Shown: positions 36,232 to 43,582 of the stretch, piece after piece
Numbering within the stretch: the first letter of the stretch is position 1
Layout of the letters: the number at the start of each line of letters is the position of its first letter
NCBI GenBank assembly: GCA_902705825.1
Contig: CACSIL010000051.1
Location: 215,674-279,673 of the forward strand
Length of the DNA: 64,000 nt
Reading direction: 5' to 3'
From: Halioglobus japonicus
GTDB taxonomy: Bacteria > Pseudomonadota > Gammaproteobacteria > Pseudomonadales > Halieaceae
Program-made: the position numbers and the translations under genes
Notes under the pieces: model-generated
Told to the model about the DNA's origin: nothing
Seen by the model: only the letters and a program-made list of their open reading frames with translations
The model's database searches: none

Positions 36232-36498
36232 ATGCCATCACGAAATATCGCACCTGGCCGTGTCCGACGCACCGTCAACGATCTGGTCATGGCGGAGATG
36301 TTCCTGGTACAGGCAACGATCGAGAGCGCGACAGTTATCGGCGACGGTATCAATCAGCTGAGCAAACACATCACACAGCGCGATGAGACCGATGAGCGCT
36401 CTATCTCTGCCCTGCTGCAAAGCATCGCTGATGACGCCGTGGAGCCCTACTCCAGCCGGTACGAGTACTTTCGAGAAATGCTCAATACGGACGATTGA
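36232..36498 (+). CDS. Small hypothetical protein (88 residues) under a sigma-54-type promoter
   Basis: An 88-residue soluble, mainly helical protein. A basic N-terminus (PSRNIAPGRVRRTV) is followed by an amphipathic helix (NDLVMAEMFLVQATIESATV) and a second helix (ERSISALLQSIADDAVE), then an aromatic SSRYEYFREML end. I do not recognise a family. The helix pattern is loosely phasin-like, but that is weak. The ATG at 36232 has an ideal AGGAG; an in-frame ATG at 36184 would put the start before that site. Its own sigma-54-type promoter separates its control from the flanking genes. Confidence 0.75.
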   Translation: MPSRNIAPGRVRRTVNDLVMAEMFLVQATIESATVIGDGINQLSKHITQRDETDERSISALLQSIADDAVEPYSSRYEYFREMLNTDD

Positions 36499-36644
36499 TA
36501 GCGCATAGTGACGTGCCGCCAAGCCCTGCTTGGCTTAGTCTCTCTGTCGCCTGCGTAAAGGGTGCCCGCGTTTTAGCTGGAGCTGCTGCGCGGCGTTACC
36601 GATCAACAACGCATCACGGGCCTGGTAAGTCTCAAAGGGTTCGA

Positions 36645-38309
36645 CTAGGTACAAACTGAGATTTCGCAAAACAGATCCTTGCCGATGTACTCTGGCTTTA
36701 CCTCAAGGCGGCGTATTTTTCTGCGGAAACTGTCCGTGAACCAGACATTCAGTCTTCCTTCCACGAGATCCGTACCTATTCCCGTGTAGAAATAATCAAA
36801 CACATTGTTGCACTTCATAAGTCCAGAAGCATCTATGCTTGCAAAAATGGCCTCATCTACCTCATCGGAATTGAAGTTCAGCGCATCGAAGTAGATCACC
36901 TGCGTCCACTGTGAATTTATAAACCCGATTGATGCGGGCTCGTGAGGAATTGCATCCGTCTTACCCAGACATCCCTCGGTAGTAACCGTGAACCAGGCGT
37001 TACCGTAATTGTCAAAATCCAACTGGTGAAGGTTGTGAACAGACGACAGTCCTGGCACCGGCATCAACTGCATACAAGGATTGACCTGCCCCACCCCAGG
37101 GGCGGTTTCGCACTCTCCTCCATATGAGGCGGATAGATATCTTTTCATATCAAACCGCCCGACATAACGCCCGGAGTAAGCAGTGAAAACAATATCCCCG
37201 GTGAGCGGGTGCACATCGATATCCCAGACCCCTGCGTTATTGGGAATGATCCATTTTCCGGAATATGGATCATCCCCAATAGGGAAAGCCGTTTGCACAG
37301 GGCCACCCGGCTCTTCTGGATCCAGCCGCCCTATGGCATCGCCAAAACTCAGCGAAAACCATACTGCGCCGGCATCCGGATGTGGCTCCTGCAGGACAGT
37401 CAAAAAGCTCGGAGACCCCGTCGTTTCCATATCAGGTAAGCCAACAGAAGGAAAGGCGGAGAATGCCACGTGATAATCGGCTGGTAACGCGTACTTGGTG
37501 AAGCAATCCTGCGTGTCGGGAGAATCACAATAGCCGTAGTCAAAGCCTGCAACAGGATCGCCTTGAGAATTGAGCTCCCACTTGTACAAATTGCTGCACG
37601 CGGTCATGTCAGAGGGCTTGAAGGATACAATAGCGCCTATTCCGCTGTGAACACTGCTTTGAGCAAACCAAAGCAAGTCTCGATCCGCATCCCACGCCAC
37701 GGCCAAAACTTCTGCGTTGTCGTCCGGGATGTTGTACACACAAAACTCACCTTCGCTGTTCTCTGAATCAGGCGGCGTAAAGGATATAACGCGGCTGTAG
37801 TTGGTTACGTCCAGCGCGGTGGTATTGGTTCCTCCCTGGGCAAACCAGATTCGACCTAGTTCATCAACAGTAATTTCCTCCCCGAGTGTACTGAAATTCA
37901 CCTGCTGGGGCTCACCCTCCAGTGATCTACCTTGAAAGGGTGCATTGGCGGAAACGACACCGGCAATTTTTAAGGGAATCCTGAACGCTGTTGTCGAGGA
38001 AGGATAATCGCCAGCGCTATTGGGTGTCAGACCCTGAAGGCTGCGAAAGGCCAGTTCTCCAATAACCCAGACACTGTGATTCGAGACCGTCAGGGCCCAG
38101 GGAAAAAGCGAAGCTCGTGAATCCAGTGAGTAGGTTTTCTTCAGGAAGTATTTTGATGAGTCTTCTCGCTCGAAGCTGGTATCGTCTATAACGTTACCGT
38201 CGAAGGCAGGCATGCCGTCCACTTCCTCGGTGCCATATGCCGTATTGGCGGAAAGTAGAAATACTGCTACAAGGAATCGGCGTATCACTCCACCGACTGC
38301 TTTTTTCAT
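36645..38309 (-). CDS. Secreted beta-propeller protein (Vgb-like repeats)
   Basis: A 554-residue exported protein. The signal peptide (KKAVGGVIRRFLVAVFLLSA) ends near NTAYG. The rest has several blade-like repeats with the W-F core seen in virginiamycin B lyase-type propellers: GRIWFAQGG, DLLWFAQSS, AVWFSLSFGDAIGRLDPE and NAWFTVTTEG. Blades may number six or seven. Cysteines occur in pairs (CDSPDTQDC, CETAPGVGQVNPC), which suits a periplasmic or extracellular location. No catalytic residue can be named, and many such propellers only bind ligands. The frame is open to 38435, but the signal peptide fixes the ATG at 38309. It lies inside the acylation island on the opposite strand. Confidence 0.75.
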   Translation of the reverse strand: MKKAVGGVIRRFLVAVFLLSANTAYGTEEVDGMPAFDGNVIDDTSFEREDSSKYFLKKTYSLDSRASLFPWALTVSNHSVWVIGELAFRSLQGLTPNSAGDYPSSTTAFRIPLKIAGVVSANAPFQGRSLEGEPQQVNFSTLGEEITVDELGRIWFAQGGTNTTALDVTNYSRVISFTPPDSENSEGEFCVYNIPDDNAEVLAVAWDADRDLLWFAQSSVHSGIGAIVSFKPSDMTACSNLYKWELNSQGDPVAGFDYGYCDSPDTQDCFTKYALPADYHVAFSAFPSVGLPDMETTGSPSFLTVLQEPHPDAGAVWFSLSFGDAIGRLDPEEPGGPVQTAFPIGDDPYSGKWIIPNNAGVWDIDVHPLTGDIVFTAYSGRYVGRFDMKRYLSASYGGECETAPGVGQVNPCMQLMPVPGLSSVHNLHQLDFDNYGNAWFTVTTEGCLGKTDAIPHEPASIGFINSQWTQVIYFDALNFNSDEVDEAIFASIDASGLMKCNNVFDYFYTGIGTDLVEGRLNVWFTDSFRRKIRRLEVKPEYIGKDLFCEISVCT

Positions 38310-38561
38310 GGTCTGCACACCAGAGCTTAATCCATTGTATCGAATATTCTGTACCGCCATGTTTATGCTCAACAAACACACTGCCATAGATACATAGTGT
38401 AGACGCAGAGCATTGTCAACCGCCCCTGGACCCACGATACCGGCGGCATTGAAGCAGGATTATATGCTACTTATCACGAAGCGCGCGTTGTAGGATAGCA
38501 CTACCCTCCCGGGGTGAAAATTCAGTACACTGTCGGCTCATTCTTCGCTGGCGCACACCAC

Positions 38562-38966
38562 ATGACACTGGGTACCTGGGATCCAAAAATAGCACCGGCA
38601 GACAGCGATCTGCTGCTCACCTCTGCCCTCCTGAACCGTCTTATCGCCTTCGACAAGGAAGACTCCCTGTCACAGTTGGAGCAGTTGCTCAGTGATGAGG
38701 ACAAACAGCGTCTGGCAGGCCTGATGAAAATTGACCACACTGCCTGGCGGGCCGCCGCCGAAGACCTGACCGAAGCCGATCTGATACACCTGATTCGCTT
38801 CTTCGCCGTCGCCGAAAACCTGCCCGGCTGGGAGGCTGGAGCCGATTCTCCAGTCATTGTGTTGGCAAAACAGCTTCGCCAGCGCGGTGTCCGGCTGGAC
38901 AAATCGCTACTGCAATGGCTGCGCGATGTGAATGAAAACCGCTACCTGCCATACGGGCCGTTGTAG
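38562..38966 (+). CDS. Conserved hypothetical protein (134 residues)
   Basis: A soluble protein of 134 residues from the ATG at 38562, or 150 from a GTG at 38514; neither start has a good ribosome binding site. It is helical: DSDLLLTSALLNRLIAFD, LSQLEQLLSDEDKQRLAGLM and LTEADLIHLIRFFAVAENL, followed by LPGWEAGADSPVIVLAKQLR, and a C-terminal LLQWLRDVNENRYLPYG. I do not know a function. It lies 48 bases upstream of the second SGNH-like gene on the same strand. Confidence 0.7.
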   Translation: MTLGTWDPKIAPADSDLLLTSALLNRLIAFDKEDSLSQLEQLLSDEDKQRLAGLMKIDHTAWRAAAEDLTEADLIHLIRFFAVAENLPGWEAGADSPVIVLAKQLRQRGVRLDKSLLQWLRDVNENRYLPYGPL

Positions 38967-39014
38967 GCTTCCAGGCCCGCTGGCGGCTATCAGTCCAGGG
39001 TTTTTAAACTACCT

Positions 39015-40250
39015 ATGCCACGAAATTACACGATCACGGTAGTGGCGACTGCGATCCTTGCGGCAATCTGTATCGCGGCATTCTCCTTCATTGTAGACCC
39101 TTACAAAATGTACCCAAAGGTTCCCGGCCTCAGCCCGGAAACCTCGATAGACCTACTGTTTATCATGCGTTTACAGGCACCCTACGCTGTTGAAAACGCT
39201 CGGCCTTCCGTGCTGATAACGGGTAACTCCCGGTCTGCGACATTCCCTCCAAACCTGCTCAGTGAACCGGGTGAAGTTGCTTACAATGCATCGCTGCCGG
39301 GCGCCTCATTGAGAGAAATTCGCCGCATGGTGGAGCACGCACAGGCCATCACGCCACTGAAGCGCCTCTTCATTGGGGTCGATTGGGACATCTTCCTGAA
39401 AAATGCGTTGGATGAATCTGCTTCGGGTAAGGGGAAGCGTAAAATTGACCCCAAGTTGCAGAGGCTGGAGAAATTGCTGGCGGCCAACGTACTGCCCGAT
39501 AACGAACATCGGTACCGCAAAATTGATCCCAGTCTGGCAGACAGGTGGAGCTATGCCATCAATCGGCTGGAAGATTTCGCACGCAGCCTGTTCTCGATGG
39601 ACGCAACAAAGGATTCCCTGAACATCGTGTTCGGAAGTGGCCCTAACGGCGGCGCATACCATGATGACGGTACCTGGGACCTCGAGGGCAACAGCCCACA
39701 TCCACCCATGGCCCGTTATCAGCGCATGGTGAGAAAAACCTACATAAATTCGGTCAATGCCGAGTTTACCGGAACGGAGATGGGGGAACTGGCCGAGTTA
39801 CTCGATTTCACAGAAACACACGGTATTCAAACTATTCTGTTTCTGTTGCCTGTACAGGGGTTGCTGTCAAACACGATGGCATTCGCCGGTGCCTGGGAAC
39901 AGCGCCTCGACTGGCAGCGCGAACTCGTCACTCTGGTGAATGCACACCGTTCTAATACGGCAATTTATGGCGTGGAGGATCAGGAGAGGATCGTACTGGA
40001 AGCCGTTGACACTCCACAGCCACTATTCATCGATGGAGTCCACTTAAATCGCTCGGCCGGCGCGGAGTTGCTCTCCTGCCTTATAGGTATATGCAATTTG
40101 GATATGCACCCCACCCGTCTCGACGACAAGTCCATCAATTCTTATCTCAAACAGTCGGAAAAATTACGTATACAGTACGCTCAGGAGAATCCCGGCCAAC
40201 TCACCAAGGTGCGTAAATTATTGGGCCTTAGGCCGAATCACGATCCTTGA
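39015..40250 (+). CDS. Membrane-anchored SGNH-like (DltD/AlgX-type) protein, copy B
   Basis: Second paralogue, 411 residues. An N-terminal membrane helix (about 6-26) is followed by IVDPYKMYP, LSPETSIDLLF and the periplasmic SGNH-like domain: GNSRSATFPP (putative nucleophile Ser72), YNASLPGASLREI, and FIDGVHL near the C-terminus with Asp340 and His343. It resembles copy C more closely than copy A; both have GNS and the segment before RYRKIDPSL that copy A lacks. It is the copy nearest to the carrier-protein operon, which starts 128 bases downstream, and may be the dedicated partner of the MBOAT. Activity may be esterase, acyltransferase or scaffold. Confidence 0.8.
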   Translation: MPRNYTITVVATAILAAICIAAFSFIVDPYKMYPKVPGLSPETSIDLLFIMRLQAPYAVENARPSVLITGNSRSATFPPNLLSEPGEVAYNASLPGASLREIRRMVEHAQAITPLKRLFIGVDWDIFLKNALDESASGKGKRKIDPKLQRLEKLLAANVLPDNEHRYRKIDPSLADRWSYAINRLEDFARSLFSMDATKDSLNIVFGSGPNGGAYHDDGTWDLEGNSPHPPMARYQRMVRKTYINSVNAEFTGTEMGELAELLDFTETHGIQTILFLLPVQGLLSNTMAFAGAWEQRLDWQRELVTLVNAHRSNTAIYGVEDQERIVLEAVDTPQPLFIDGVHLNRSAGAELLSCLIGICNLDMHPTRLDDKSINSYLKQSEKLRIQYAQENPGQLTKVRKLLGLRPNHDP

Positions 40251-40313
40251 AATGGGAACATCCCTGCACTTACCCGGCTTTCACCAACGCCTGCCAGTAG
40301 ACGCAATTTGCAC

Positions 40314-40329
40314 TGGCGTATACACTGCT
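40314..40329 (+). promoter_or_regulatory. Possible sigma-54-type promoter upstream of the acyl carrier operon
   Basis: TGGCGTATACACTGCT has GG and GC 10 bases apart and sits 50 bases before the TTG start of the carrier-protein gene. The -12 half is CTGCT instead of TTGCW, and only the GG/GC core plus flanking T, C and TG match, so this is weaker than the site at 36080. Confidence 0.3.
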
Positions 40330-40378
40330 GCCTCACTAACCATAACCGCCGAAAGGTGTATAAAAAGGGGATTTTGAC

Positions 40379-40615
40379 TTGGGCAAAGAAGCAGAGATTA
40401 TTGAGATGATACAGACAATTCTCAAGCATCAGGCCATGCCGGAAAACGAGGTTACACCCTCCTCTGAACTATATGATGATGGTATCGGCCTGGATTCGCT
40501 GTGTGTCGCTGAACTGTCTGCCATGCTGGAAAAAACTTACGGCAGTGATCCTTACACCAGTAAAGAAATGCCTCGTACAGTTAGTGACATCGTTAATTTC
40601 TACGGTGATGCCTGA
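40379..40615 (+). CDS. Acyl carrier protein
   Basis: A 78-residue carrier protein. The phosphopantetheine site is Ser40 in GIGLDSLCVAELS, the D-S-L form of the acyl carrier motif, between the expected helices (EIIEMIQTILKHQAM and AELSAMLEKTY). It is not the housekeeping AcpP: the sequence around the serine and its location differ. The start is TTG with a strong AAAAAGGGG eight bases upstream. It begins a four-gene unit with the ligase (2 bases later), the reductase and the methyltransferase. It probably carries the acyl group that these enzymes make and that the MBOAT takes. Confidence 0.9.
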   Translation: MGKEAEIIEMIQTILKHQAMPENEVTPSSELYDDGIGLDSLCVAELSAMLEKTYGSDPYTSKEMPRTVSDIVNFYGDA

Positions 40616-40617
40616 AA

Positions 40618-41976
40618 GTGATAGAGGAGCGATTTCGTGACGCGCTAGCGCGCTGTCCCGAACGAGCTTTTTTGCTCGGTGCCAGGCACGAGCACAGTTA
40701 CTCTGATTTTTATCAACATTGCCTCCGTCTCGCCGGCGGTCTCTCTCGCCTGGAGGGGCATCGAATCGCCTGCTACATGGCCGATTCAGCTCAGTTGATT
40801 GCAATCATGCTGTCGGCCGGAATGAGCGGCAAGTCGCTGCTTCTCCTGAGCCGCGATTTCACTGAACAACAATTACCGACACTTTTGCAACGCTACGATG
40901 TGGACACGCTTTTCTGCGATTCGATCCCGCGCGTCAAACTACCAGCCAACGTGCTCGATGCAAACGCACTCGATGTCATTGCCGAAAGTGAACCCCTCAT
41001 CGCACCGATGGAGGGTGAGGTGCTGCTCCTGACCTCCGGCACCACAGGTGATCCAAAATGTGCTCGTTACAGCTGGGGCGACCTGTTCGCCCAGGTCAAG
41101 GAACGGGAGGTACACGAGCATGAATATTGGCTGCTGGCGTACCGCCTGAATCATTTTGCCGGCCTGCAGATGCTCGTGCATGTTCTGCGCAACAATAGCA
41201 CTCTGGTGTTTGCGCAATCGAATAAAGTCAGCCATGCCATTGAGGCGATGCGACACTTCCCCGTCACACATGTCAGCTCAACGCCAACGTTCTGGCGCTA
41301 CGCACTTGCCACCCTGCCCTCGTCAGAACATGGGTTGGCACTCAAGCATATTACACTGGGTAGCGAACCGGTATCTGCGTCTTTATTGGAACAGCTGCAG
41401 CAGGCATTTCCCGACACCCGCATTGTGCACATCTACGCCTCGACTGAAGCAGGTTCGTGTGTCTGTGTAAGTGATATGCGTCCAGGCTTGCCAGTCTCAA
41501 TACTGCAGCGGGATGACAGTGCTGACGTGCAGTTTCAGATTCGCGATGAAGAGCTCTATATCCGCAGCGCCCACGGCATGCGCGACTATGTGGGTTCAGA
41601 GGAACGTGCCGACCGGGATGAAGAAGGCTGGATGGCCACCGGAGATCTCGTCAGAATTGAAGACAAGCGCATCGTATTTATGGGCAGACGTACCGAGACA
41701 ATCAATGTCGGAGGCGTCAAGGTTCACCCACTGGAAGTAGAAAATGTCATTTCTGCGATTGAGGGCGTAAAGCTGGCCCGTGTGTTTGGCATGGATAACC
41801 CGGTGGTGGGACAAATTGTCGCCGTCGACGTCGTTACCCACAATGGCCATAGCGAGCAAGCTGTAGAGGCTGCTATTCGGGAAGCCTGTCTGGTGCTCAG
41901 CCGTCATGCACGCCCACGGAGCATCCATTTTGTTGATACTATGGAAACTCATAATTTCAAGCTAAAAAGGCAATAG
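40618..41976 (+). CDS. AMP-forming acyl/aryl ligase (carrier-protein loading)
   Basis: A 452-residue class I adenylate-forming enzyme, short for the family. Visible core motifs are the P-loop LTSGTTGDPK (139-148), A5 YASTEAGSC, A7 TGDLVRIED, A8 GRRTETINVGGVKVHP and a C-terminal catalytic lysine in HNFKLKR (Lys448). The substrate pocket region (NHFAGLQMLVHVLRNN) does not look like the D-alanine-specific pattern of DltA, so another carboxylic acid is more likely. It starts with GTG two bases after the carrier gene, which implies that it loads that carrier as an acyl thioester. The substrate is unknown; CoA as acceptor is the alternative. Confidence 0.87.
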   Translation: MIEERFRDALARCPERAFLLGARHEHSYSDFYQHCLRLAGGLSRLEGHRIACYMADSAQLIAIMLSAGMSGKSLLLLSRDFTEQQLPTLLQRYDVDTLFCDSIPRVKLPANVLDANALDVIAESEPLIAPMEGEVLLLTSGTTGDPKCARYSWGDLFAQVKEREVHEHEYWLLAYRLNHFAGLQMLVHVLRNNSTLVFAQSNKVSHAIEAMRHFPVTHVSSTPTFWRYALATLPSSEHGLALKHITLGSEPVSASLLEQLQQAFPDTRIVHIYASTEAGSCVCVSDMRPGLPVSILQRDDSADVQFQIRDEELYIRSAHGMRDYVGSEERADRDEEGWMATGDLVRIEDKRIVFMGRRTETINVGGVKVHPLEVENVISAIEGVKLARVFGMDNPVVGQIVAVDVVTHNGHSEQAVEAAIREACLVLSRHARPRSIHFVDTMETHNFKLKRQ

Positions 41977-41984
41977 TAGAACTA

Positions 41985-42707
41985 ATGAAAGTAGCGCTGA
42001 TCAGTGGTGGCAGTAAAGGGCTGGGTGCCGGTCTGGTGGACAGTTTTCTGGAGCGGGGGATCAAGGTCGCCACCTTCAGTCGTTCTGCCACTGAAAAGAC
42101 CGAGGCCTGGCAGAAAAAATACGGCGAAAACTTTTACTTTGAAGCACTGAGCCTGGGCGACAAGCCAGCCTGCAAACAGTATATCCAGAATGTTCAAGAA
42201 AAGTTGGGCGACATCAATATCCTGATAAACAACGCCGGTGTGGCGCATACCGCAGTGCTGGCCCTGTCTGACGACGATGCCATAGACAGGGTGATCGACA
42301 CCAATCTCAAGGGCACCTTTTATCTCACGCGTCTTGTCTGTCGCCCGATGTTGTCACTGGGCTGGGGGCGTATTATCAATATATCCTCAATTGTAGGGCT
42401 ATCCGGATATCGAGGCCTGTCAATTTACAGCGCCACCAAGGCAGGACTGGATGGCTTTACCCGCTCTCTCGCCAGAGAGTTGGGCGCGCGCAATATAACG
42501 GTGAACTCTGTCGCACCCGGTTATCTCACGACGGAAATGACCGAGGAAATCAACGAAAAACAACGCGCACAAATTATCGGTCGCACCCCCATGGGCCGCA
42601 TGGGTACGGCGCAGGATGTCGCCGGTGCAGTGCAATTTTTGGCCAGCGAGGAAGCTGATTTCATCACTGGCCAGGTATTGGTCGTCGATGGCGGCATCGG
42701 CGCATAA
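41985..42707 (+). CDS. FabG-like SDR (3-oxoacyl-ACP reductase-type)
   Basis: A 240-residue short-chain dehydrogenase of the FabG group. The cofactor motif SGGSKGLGAG, NNAG in ILINNAGVAH, Ser in INISSIVG and YSATKAG are all intact, and FSRS with Arg after beta-2 points to NADPH. The end VLVVDGG is classical. It lies between the ligase (8 bases) and the methyltransferase (overlapping start), so it probably reduces a keto group on the carrier-bound acyl chain. No ketosynthase gene is present in the window, so the keto substrate would come from the ligase or from general fatty acid synthesis. Confidence 0.91.
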   Translation: MKVALISGGSKGLGAGLVDSFLERGIKVATFSRSATEKTEAWQKKYGENFYFEALSLGDKPACKQYIQNVQEKLGDINILINNAGVAHTAVLALSDDDAIDRVIDTNLKGTFYLTRLVCRPMLSLGWGRIINISSIVGLSGYRGLSIYSATKAGLDGFTRSLARELGARNITVNSVAPGYLTTEMTEEINEKQRAQIIGRTPMGRMGTAQDVAGAVQFLASEEADFITGQVLVVDGGIGA

Positions 42708-43564
42708 TGACCAAGTTACCCGTATCTGCGATCTCTCCGGACAGCGCGCCGGCGAAACACTATGACACTGTGGTAGCTGCCTGGGGGGAGTTGCTTCAGG
42801 AAGACTTACACTACGGCTACTTCCACACCGGACGGGAACAGCTGGTCGAAGCAACGAATGCCCTCACAGATCAGATGCTTGAGTTGGCCGCACTCCAGCC
42901 GGATTCGAAAGTGCTAGATGTTGGATGTGGCACCGGCAAGGCTGGCTGCAGAATGGCCAGCGAGCACGCAGCCTGTGTGGTCGGCATCTCTCCCAGCAAA
43001 GCCTGCGTGGAGAAAGCCCAGACGCTTTCCCGAAGCATGAACCTGCACCACTTAGCTCAATTCTGTGATGGCGACGGTACCAATCTGCAGTATGCAGATG
43101 AGAGTTTCGATTGTGTCTGGGTGATGGAATCCTCACATCTCATGCAAGACAAACCTGCGTTGCTCCGGGAGTGTGCTCGCGTACTGCGCCCCGGCGGACG
43201 TGTCGTGCTATGTGACATCATGGTGAAACAGAAATTGGCACTCGAGGATGTTATCCACTACCGCGATGAGTTCCTGCTTCTTCGAGATGTCTTTGGTCGC
43301 GCCATCATGGAGCCACTGTCATTCTATCAGGAGCAGTTTGAGGGTCTTGGGCTACAAGCCAACGCAGTGTCAGATATATCCTCACAAACCTACCCCACCT
43401 TTGACCGCTGGCGGCAGAATGCCAGTGAGAACCGTGAAAGTGTCTGCCGACTTATTGGCGAACACGCATGGGAGCAGTTTTCATTATCATGTGATGTACT
43501 GGAGAAATTCTGGCAGGAGAACATTCTTTGCTACGGCATAATCTGCGCACAAAAGAGCGCTTGA
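42707..43564 (+). CDS. SAM-dependent methyltransferase (tailoring type)
   Basis: A 285-residue class I methyltransferase. Motif I is VLDVGCGTGKAG, then VVGISPSKACVEKA (post-I), DGDGTNLQYADESFDCVW (motif II) and LLRECARVLRPGGRVVLCD (motif III). The N-terminal YDTVVAAWGELLQEDLHYGY resembles small-molecule and sugar/polyketide methyltransferases related to the tocopherol and rebeccamycin O-methyltransferase group. The start codon overlaps the reductase stop (TAATG), so it is translationally coupled. It may methylate the hydroxyl made by the reductase, or a sugar; both are guesses. Confidence 0.88.
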   Translation: MTKLPVSAISPDSAPAKHYDTVVAAWGELLQEDLHYGYFHTGREQLVEATNALTDQMLELAALQPDSKVLDVGCGTGKAGCRMASEHAACVVGISPSKACVEKAQTLSRSMNLHHLAQFCDGDGTNLQYADESFDCVWVMESSHLMQDKPALLRECARVLRPGGRVVLCDIMVKQKLALEDVIHYRDEFLLLRDVFGRAIMEPLSFYQEQFEGLGLQANAVSDISSQTYPTFDRWRQNASENRESVCRLIGEHAWEQFSLSCDVLEKFWQENILCYGIICAQKSA

Positions 43565-43568
43565 ATAC

Positions 43569-43581
43569 CTGCCGCAGGCAG
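43569..43581. terminator. Small hairpin between convergent genes
   Basis: CTGCC and GGCAG pair around GCA in the 18-base gap between the methyltransferase and MBOAT genes. Too short to be confident of termination. Confidence 0.35.
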
Positions 43582-43582
43582 T

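Noticed and set aside
40618..41976. Direct naming of the ligase as dltA (D-alanine ligase)
   Set aside because: The pocket region does not show the DltA pattern and the operon has reductase and methyltransferase genes, so D-alanine is not supported.
42707..43564. The island methyltransferase as a cyclopropane fatty acid synthase
   Set aside because: The length and the SAM motifs fit the small-molecule group; the N-terminal domain and conserved residues of Cfa enzymes are not seen.
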